Part shown: in pieces, positions 7,141 through 11,670 of the stretch
Layout of the letters: the number at the start of each line of letters is the position of its first letter
Numbering within the stretch: the stretch's first letter is position 1
From: Flavobacteriaceae bacterium
Lineage (GTDB): Bacteria; Bacteroidota; Bacteroidia; Flavobacteriales; Flavobacteriaceae
Reading direction: 5' to 3'
DNA length: 11,670 nt
Assembly (NCBI GenBank): GCA_020435885.1
Contig: JAGQYU010000245.1
Location: forward strand, 1-11,670
The notes under the pieces: model-generated
Seen by the model: the letters and a program-made list of their open reading frames with translations, nothing else
Databases searched by the model: none
What the model was told of the DNA's origin: nothing
Made by a program: the position numbers and the translations under genes

Positions 7141-7535
7141 GCGATATTACACTAACAACACCAGGGTTGCTATTTTCAGCAATATCATTACTTCTGCTAG
7201 CATATACCAATCGTTTTTTGGCATTGGCATCACTTATCAGACATTTGAAAGAAGAATATCTAAAGAACCCTGATAAATTAATTGCAGGCCAGATTGAGAA
7301 TTTAAGTAAAAGAGTTGTATTGATAAAAAATATGCAGCTTTGGGGTGTAGCCAGTTTGTTTTTATGTGTGTTGTGCATGTTTTTGATCTTTGCTGATAAA
7401 CAATTGCTAGGCAAGTGGGTATTTGGAGTAGGATTAGTGTTTTTGTTAATTTCTTTAGGGATTTCAATTAGGGAGATTCAGATTTCTGTTAAAGCTTTAA
7501 ATCTGCATCTAAAGAGCATGGAGAATAAGGAATAA
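7137..7535 (+). CDS. DUF2721 family membrane protein
   Basis: A 132-residue integral membrane protein with three hydrophobic segments (about residues 9-24, 67-86 and 93-111). The N-terminal TTPGLLFSAISLLLLAYTNRFLALASLIR (7-35) is the hallmark of DUF2721. A polar, basic helix (36-65) comes before the second segment, and a charged amphipathic tail (IREIQISVKALNLHLKSMENK) ends the protein. I know of no established function for the family. Its ATG overlaps the purC stop by 4 bases, a strong sign of translational coupling, but a link to purine synthesis is not implied by sequence. Its stop codon lies within the T-tract (as read on the opposite strand) of the convergent terminator. Confidence 0.85.
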   Translation: MSDITLTTPGLLFSAISLLLLAYTNRFLALASLIRHLKEEYLKNPDKLIAGQIENLSKRVVLIKNMQLWGVASLFLCVLCMFLIFADKQLLGKWVFGVGLVFLLISLGISIREIQISVKALNLHLKSMENKE

Positions 7536-7565
7536 AAGACGCCCTACGTTTTGAACATAGGGCGC
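7531..7565 (-). terminator. Terminator of the M1 peptidase gene, in the convergent gap
   Basis: On the minus strand an 11-pair stem (7555-7565 with 7539-7549) encloses a 5-base loop and is followed by CTTTTATT. Two pairs are G-U in the minus-strand RNA. In plus-strand RNA these would be A-C mismatches, and the plus-strand side is followed by TAAAACAAAAAAC with no T-run. The hairpin is therefore better suited to ending transcripts from the M1 peptidase side, 29 bases after its stop. It may act weakly for phoH-purC-DUF2721 as well. Confidence 0.75.
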
Positions 7566-7594
7566 TAAAACAAAAAACTCTAAATTTAAAAACA

Positions 7595-9862
7595 CTAATT
7601 TTTCAAATTCTTTTTGAACTTTTCAAATTGATTATCTTCAGTCTTTTTAGGCCAACTGTTGTTGGTCATATCTATATCTGCAGTTTCAAGGTCTGGATCT
7701 ACTACAATATTACTAATTTGTTTTGAGGTGGCAAAAACTCTTTTAAGTTCTTTATCATGTTTGCTCCAAATTTCTGCCGGATATTTGGTACGTTCTTTAG
7801 TCCCATCCTCATAAGTAACTTCTACAATCAAAGGTAGTACAAGGCCTCCCGGTTTGTCAAAAGTAACTTCATAGAAATAACTTGGAGCATCATTCAATCT
7901 TTCTTTTTCAGGTTCAGATAAACCATCAACATATTCTTTTACAGCAGGTAGATCAGTAATCTTTTTAGCTTTGCTAGGATTGCCGATTTCTTCTTTTGAT
8001 GCGAAGAAAACCATTTCATCTTTACGTTTTTCAAGATCTAAATTAAATCTTTTTGCTTGTTCTTTAGCAGATTCGGTTGGCGTATCAGTCAAATAAAATT
8101 CTTTAACGTCTTTAATACCAATATCGTTATAATCAGTTGTATAGAACCAACCTCTCCAAAACCAATCTAAATCCATTGCAGAGGCATCTTCTATAGATCG
8201 GAAGAAATCAGCCGGAGTAGGGTGTTTGAACATCCATCTTTTTGAATAGGTTCTAAAAGCATGGTCAAATAATTCTGGGCCCATAACAGTATGTCTTAGC
8301 ATCCAAAGGCCGGCAGCAGGTTTTGTATAAGCATTTGGCCCAAAATTGAACACATGATCTCCCTGAGACATAATAGGTGAAAGGTATTCTTGATCCATGC
8401 TCATGTATCTTACAATATCTTTTGGAAGACTTCTTGTGTCGAAATTAGGATCATATTCATATTCGGCTAACATCTCTACAAAAGAGTTGATACCTTCATC
8501 CATCCATGTCCATTGACGTTCATCTGAGTTAACGATCATAGGAAAAAAGTTATGCCCTACTTCATGAGTAATAACACCGATCATTCCATTTTTGGTACGT
8601 TCTGAATATGTGCCATCTTCATTACTTCTTCCAAAATTCCAGCAAATCTGTGGGTACTCCATGCCTTGTCTTTCCGCATTAACGGAAATAGCTTTATGAT
8701 AAGGATAATCAAACGTATATTTTGAATATACTTTTAACGTGTTTGCTACAACTCTAGTTGAATGTTCTTCCCATAGAGGATTGCCTTCTTTTGGGTAATA
8801 TGAATATGCCATAACTGTTCTGCCATTGATATCAACAGCCATACCATCCCAAATAAATTTTCTGGAAGAGGCAATTCCAAAATCACGTACATTTTCAGCA
8901 TAGAATTTCCATGTTTTTGTTTTGTTGGAACGCTGCTTTTCAGCAGCTTCAGCTTCTTTCTGTGATACTATAATAACAGGATTATCGAATGTTTTTTTAG
9001 CTTTTTCAAGCCTTGAATATTGATCTTTGGTTAGTACTTCTTTAACGTTTTGTAACACACCGGTAGCTCCCACAATATGATCAGCAGGTACGGTAAGGTT
9101 TACGGTAAAATCACCAAATTCAAGGGCAAATTCACTTCTTCCCCAAAACTGCATATTTTGCCATCCTTCTACATTATTATAAACAGCTAACCGAGGATAG
9201 AACTGAGCAAGCACATAAAGATTGTTGCCATCTTTCTCAAAATGTTCATAACCGGATCTACCTCCATCAACAAAATAATTATTGATATTATACCACCATT
9301 TTATTTTGAAAATAAATTTACCTCCAGGAGCAATAGGCTCTGGTAGGTTTACCCGCATCATTGTTTGGTTAACAGTGTAGGATAAAGGTTTGTCATTTGC
9401 ATCATTTACATACTCTAAATTAAAACCACCTTCAAAAGGTTTTTTCATATATTCTCCAACAAAACGTTGCGGATTGTTCATTGAGCTAATAGTAGTTTGA
9501 TTTATTTGAGGACTTAATGAGTTAGGTGATCTTTTATTTTGATCAAGCTGTACCCATAAATACTCCAACTGATCTTTGGAATTGTTATGGTAAGTAATAA
9601 CTTCATCACCATATACACGTTGATTATCATCGTCTAGCTTAATATTCATTACATAATCAACTTTTTGATGTGTGTATTCCGGTCCGGGTGCACCGCTGGC
9701 AGTATGTTCTCTATTTGGAGTAGGCAACTCTTCTTTTAATTGTCTGAATTTGCTTACGTCTATATGACCAGGTTTACGTTCTGGTTTTTCAGAAGTATTT
9801 TCTTGCGGAAAAGCAATAAAACTGGTTAAAAATAATAAGAGAAAGAAGTATGTTTTTTTCAT
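7595..9862 (-). CDS. Exported M1 family zinc metallopeptidase
   Basis: A 755-residue protein with a signal peptide (MKKTYFFLLLFLTSFIAFPQ). The N-terminal beta domain extends to about residue 290. The catalytic domain contains the substrate-binding GMEYP motif (400-404, in place of GAMEN) and the zinc site HEVGH (433-437) with the third ligand Glu456 in WMDEG, exactly 18 residues after the second His. Tyr512 in the segment FNFGPNAYTKPA is the likely transition-state tyrosine. All expected catalytic residues are present, so it should be an active aminopeptidase-like enzyme in the periplasm or at the envelope. Its substrates cannot be told from sequence. There is no lipobox cysteine and no type IX secretion C-terminal domain. 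The ATG is directly followed by the signal peptide. It is the last gene of a co-directional group with the coiled-coil and DUF6702 genes, 114 bases after the former. Confidence 0.95.
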   Translation of the reverse strand: MKKTYFFLLLFLTSFIAFPQENTSEKPERKPGHIDVSKFRQLKEELPTPNREHTASGAPGPEYTHQKVDYVMNIKLDDDNQRVYGDEVITYHNNSKDQLEYLWVQLDQNKRSPNSLSPQINQTTISSMNNPQRFVGEYMKKPFEGGFNLEYVNDANDKPLSYTVNQTMMRVNLPEPIAPGGKFIFKIKWWYNINNYFVDGGRSGYEHFEKDGNNLYVLAQFYPRLAVYNNVEGWQNMQFWGRSEFALEFGDFTVNLTVPADHIVGATGVLQNVKEVLTKDQYSRLEKAKKTFDNPVIIVSQKEAEAAEKQRSNKTKTWKFYAENVRDFGIASSRKFIWDGMAVDINGRTVMAYSYYPKEGNPLWEEHSTRVVANTLKVYSKYTFDYPYHKAISVNAERQGMEYPQICWNFGRSNEDGTYSERTKNGMIGVITHEVGHNFFPMIVNSDERQWTWMDEGINSFVEMLAEYEYDPNFDTRSLPKDIVRYMSMDQEYLSPIMSQGDHVFNFGPNAYTKPAAGLWMLRHTVMGPELFDHAFRTYSKRWMFKHPTPADFFRSIEDASAMDLDWFWRGWFYTTDYNDIGIKDVKEFYLTDTPTESAKEQAKRFNLDLEKRKDEMVFFASKEEIGNPSKAKKITDLPAVKEYVDGLSEPEKERLNDAPSYFYEVTFDKPGGLVLPLIVEVTYEDGTKERTKYPAEIWSKHDKELKRVFATSKQISNIVVDPDLETADIDMTNNSWPKKTEDNQFEKFKKNLKN

Positions 9863-9934
9863 TAAAAGATAATTTAAAAATTACGCTCCTAATGTATGTA
9901 TTTTAAGATGAATTAAAGATTTTATTAAGAAAAG

Positions 9935-9976
9935 TTTAACAAAATAAATTGTTTAGAGAATTTCTTTTAACAAAAT
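9935..9976. repeat. Pair of 11-base direct repeats upstream of the M1 peptidase gene
   Basis: TTTAACAAAAT occurs at 9935-9945 and again at 9966-9976, 31 bases apart start to start. As read on the minus strand both copies are ATTTTGTTAAA. They lie between the stop of the coiled-coil gene and the M1 peptidase start, so they could be -33-like elements or a regulator's half sites. In DNA this AT-rich, chance similarity is a serious alternative. No clear -7 element was found in this gap. Confidence 0.4.
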
Positions 9977-10834
9977 TTATTTAACCTTGCGTTTTACTTC
10001 AATGACCTCACCGTCAAATTTTTTCTCTTTTTGTTGTTTTTTTAAGAGTTTTTTCTGTTTTACTTCTTCTTTTATAGCAATAGCCTTGAGCTGTTTTTCT
10101 TTAATCTTAGTTGCTTTAGTTGCTTTTTTAATTGCTATTGCTTCAGCTTTTAGGAGTCGTTTTTTATCTTTTCGTTCTAATTTATGCTGAATTTTCAATT
10201 CTTTTTGTGTTTTGAATTGCTGCAAGTTATCAGCTATTTCAGCTTCTATTTGCTTTTTTAGGTTGATCTTTTCGGCCAATTTTTTATCCTTCTCTGCAAG
10301 TAAATCTTCTAATTCATTTTGTTGTTCGGACTTTTTAGTTTGTTTCAACTCAAAACCTTCTTGTTTTTGCTCTAAATAGTGTTGAACAACAATTATATTT
10401 TGTTCTTCTACTTTTTCTTTGTAACTAATCTTTTCAGCTAATTCCTGATCTTTTTCCTGCAATTTCTTTTCGAGATCATTTTTTATCATAATGTCTTGCA
10501 GATATTTTTCTTGAATCCTTTTTTCTTTCTCTATAATAACTTTTAAAATTTCATTCTTTAATTCAATTTCTTTCTGCTCTTTAGACTCCAGCTTTTCTAA
10601 CATTATTTTCTCCTTTTCTTCACGGAGTTTTTCCATTTCTGCTTTAATTTCTAATTCCTTTATTTTTTTCTGTTCAATCCTTTGAATTTTCGATTCTTCT
10701 AACATTTTTAACTTTTCTAATACATTAGAAGTGGAGAATGAATCGATTGCCGAAGAAACGGAAGGTTTATTTTGAGCAAAAATAAATGTGCTAAAAAAGG
10801 CGTATAAGATTAAAAATAAGTAATTTCTTTTCAT
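9977..10834 (-). CDS. Secreted K/E-rich coiled-coil protein, unrecognised
   Basis: I do not recognise a family. The 285-residue protein starts with a clear signal peptide (MKRNYLFLILYAFFSTFIFAQ), then a short Ser/Asn-rich linker (22-38). From residue 39 to about 270 it is an almost unbroken charged helix dominated by Lys, Glu, Gln and Leu, with no Pro, Cys or Trp after residue 24. An internal repeat is visible: residues 119-142 and 173-196 match at 13 of 24 positions (N-x-L-E-x-x-L-x-E-K-D-x-x-L-A-E-K-I). A second short repeat, AIAIK, recurs at 232-236 and 251-255. The C-terminus becomes strongly basic and ends in VKRKVK. No transmembrane segment or lipobox follows the signal peptide. It lies between DUF6702 and the M1 peptidase, same strand. 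A structural or scaffolding role in the periplasm is only inference. Confidence 0.75.
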   Translation of the reverse strand: MKRNYLFLILYAFFSTFIFAQNKPSVSSAIDSFSTSNVLEKLKMLEESKIQRIEQKKIKELEIKAEMEKLREEKEKIMLEKLESKEQKEIELKNEILKVIIEKEKRIQEKYLQDIMIKNDLEKKLQEKDQELAEKISYKEKVEEQNIIVVQHYLEQKQEGFELKQTKKSEQQNELEDLLAEKDKKLAEKINLKKQIEAEIADNLQQFKTQKELKIQHKLERKDKKRLLKAEAIAIKKATKATKIKEKQLKAIAIKEEVKQKKLLKKQQKEKKFDGEVIEVKRKVK

Positions 10835-10872
10835 AGGCTGATGAGATAGAATTATTAACTATCCTATCAATT

Positions 10873-10880
10873 CAAAAGTA
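10873..10880 (-). promoter_or_regulatory. Putative -7 element upstream of the coiled-coil gene
   Basis: The minus strand reads TACTTTTG, a perfect TAnnTTTG match, 38 bases before the ATG of the coiled-coil gene, within the 70-base gap after the DUF6702 gene. No good TTG is seen 17-23 bases further upstream, so it is a single-element candidate. If real, the coiled-coil gene can be transcribed independently of DUF6702. Confidence 0.38.
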
Positions 10881-10904
10881 CACTTTTTCAAAAAAGCCTA
10901 GTAA

Positions 10905-11396
10905 TTAAAGTGTTAACAAATCGGACTGTTTATCAACAGTTAAGAAGAATGTTTTTTTAGTATCGTTTATAAAAAGTTTGATAATGTTCTTTTGATCCGG
11001 AAACATATCGAAGAGCATTTCATCTCTAATTTCAATAGATTGGATACTGGTAACATTTTCAACTTCTATATAAATGAAAGCCATGTCAGATTCATATTCT
11101 TTACCCAAATAATGATAAGTAACATTCTTGTCATTTATTTTGATAGAAAACATTTTAGTAATGTATTGTTGTATAAAAGAATCAACCTCTTTGGGCTCGT
11201 TAGGTAGGGCAAGTTCGTAATCTTTATCGAAATTTTTATTGATGGTTTCTTGTAAATCATCAATAAAAACACGCATGGTTATTTGTAGTGTTTTATTGGT
11301 TGGTTTGTATTCTACCCTAATGGTACTTACATAGAATTTATGAAGGCTGAAGGCGAATATGGGTAGTATAAAACAGATGAATAGTAATTTCTTCAC
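10905..11396 (-). CDS. DUF6702 family exported protein
   Basis: A 163-residue protein with a signal peptide (MKKLLFICFILPIFAFS) that leads directly into HKFYVSTIRVEY (19-30), the typical mature N-terminus of DUF6702. The alternating strand pattern LQITMRVFIDDLQETIN (37-53) follows, with the conserved F-x-D-D-L. The remainder is a beta-rich domain (FSIKINDKNVTYHYLGKE, DMAFIYIEVENV, LFDMFPDQKNIIKLFI). I know of no established function. The start is GTG (11394-11396). The frame is open upstream, but the only ATG there is out of frame, and the signal peptide begins right at the GTG. From memory, DUF6702 genes are often next to M1 peptidases in flavobacteria, as here with the coiled-coil gene between them. 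It is 70 bases from the coiled-coil gene. Confidence 0.8.
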   Translation of the reverse strand: MKKLLFICFILPIFAFSLHKFYVSTIRVEYKPTNKTLQITMRVFIDDLQETINKNFDKDYELALPNEPKEVDSFIQQYITKMFSIKINDKNVTYHYLGKEYESDMAFIYIEVENVTSIQSIEIRDEMLFDMFPDQKNIIKLFINDTKKTFFLTVDKQSDLLTL

Positions 11397-11413
11397 AGCG
11401 AATAGTTTGTGGG

Positions 11414-11421
11414 TAAATGTA
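11414..11421 (-). promoter_or_regulatory. Putative -7 element upstream of the DUF6702 gene
   Basis: The minus strand reads TACATTTA, a TAnnTTTG match apart from the last base, 17 bases upstream of the GTG start and in the 45-base gap after the partial gene. The nearest TTTG upstream is only 12 bases away, too close for a normal -33 element. The leader would be only about 10 bases. This is a weak candidate. Confidence 0.25.
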
Positions 11422-11441
11422 CAAATTTCATTCCAAAAAAA

Positions 11442-11670
11442 TCAGTCAGTTTTATTGAACTCTTCGGCTTCCTTTATCAATAGTTCAATGGCCTCAATTT
11501 TTTTATTATCGATATATAATCTATGTAATCCTTTAGGTTTGCAGTATTCTATAAAAGCATCAATTTGATTTATTGGTATTTTTAGTGAATCAGTTAAAAA
11601 TTGCTCTGAAATCAAAGAGCGAATGGAATTGTTAAAGGAATCTTTTTCTTTTAGTTTTTTTAACAATTTT
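11442..11670 (-). CDS. C-terminal end of an unrecognised protein (cut by window edge)
   Basis: The reading frame is open to the window edge. The first in-frame start codon seen is a TTG (11664-11666) only four bases from the edge, preceded by an in-frame AAA, so the true N-terminus most likely lies outside. About 75 residues are visible. They are mostly helical and charged, with SIRSLISEQFLTDSLKIP, INQIDAFIEYCKPKG (one Cys) and a final helix KIEAIELLIKEAEEFNKTD. No signal peptide or membrane segment is present in this part. I cannot name a family. It ends 45 bases before the DUF6702 gene on the same strand, which would fit an operon or a close neighbour. The possibility that it is a complete small protein starting at the TTG cannot be excluded. 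Confidence 0.6.
   Translation of the reverse strand, partial: KLLKKLKEKDSFNNSIRSLISEQFLTDSLKIPINQIDAFIEYCKPKGLHRLYIDNKKIEAIELLIKEAEEFNKTD

Noticed and set aside
7067..7467. Minus-strand open frames opposite the purC-DUF2721 junction
   Set aside because: They are antisense to well-supported genes, lack any motif, and their ends do not fit the surrounding gene spacing.
9977..10834. Low-complexity Lys/Glu-rich region considered as non-coding or a spurious frame
   Set aside because: A proper signal peptide at the ATG, a 285-codon open frame, an upstream TAnnTTTG element and an internal protein-level repeat favour a real gene.
10881..10898. CTTTTTTGAAAAAG inverted repeat after the DUF6702 gene, considered as a terminator
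   Set aside because: The stem is only A-T pairs with a tiny loop and no following T-run on the minus strand, so it is unlikely to terminate transcription.

Overview
The window looks like an ordinary stretch of chromosome from a member of the Bacteroidota, most likely Flavobacteriaceae. The DNA is AT-rich. It carries the gliding-motility pair gldF-gldG, several Bacteroidota-typical families (DUF2911, DUF6702, a GMEYP-type M1 peptidase), A/T-rich leaders without Shine-Dalgarno sequences, and several matches to the Bacteroidota promoter pattern TTG-N17-23-TAnnTTTG. I see no insertion sequence, phage gene, CRISPR array or other sign of recent transfer. No gene-free stretch exceeds 133 bases.

Layout. 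A tRNA-Pro(GGG) gene on the minus strand sits at the left edge with its own promoter. Next (188-1537, minus) come two adjacent DUF2911 paralogues: a secreted protein with a TPR-like tail, then a short lipoprotein. A strong hairpin terminator ends this pair. Upstream (1614-5106, minus) lies a tightly packed cluster transcribed in the order SAM hydrolase-like protein (DUF62), small ABM-fold monooxygenase-like protein, gldF, gldG. The junctions are a 1-base gap, a 16-base gap and a 4-base overlap. A 133-base divergent region (5107-5239) separates this cluster from a plus-strand operon: phoH (TTG start), purC and a DUF2721 membrane protein (5240-7535). That operon meets, tail to tail, a minus-strand group: an M1 metallopeptidase (7595-9862), a secreted K/E-rich coiled-coil protein (9977-10834), a DUF6702 exported protein (10905-11396, GTG start), and the C-terminal end of an unrecognised gene running off the right edge.

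How the genes work together. GldF and GldG are the membrane and auxiliary parts of an ABC-type transporter needed for gliding; the ATPase partner GldA is not in the window. The phoH-purC operon is housekeeping (RNA-linked ATPase and purine synthesis). The right-hand group is dominated by predicted exported proteins (peptidase, coiled-coil protein, DUF6702), suggesting periplasmic or envelope roles, but no joint function can be shown from sequence. Most of the window is conventional. The points most worth a second look are the SAM hydrolase homologue that seems to lack two of its family's catalytic residues, the secreted coiled-coil protein with an internal repeat, and the two DUF2911 paralogues with different tails and anchoring. 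I found no convincing wholly new system.
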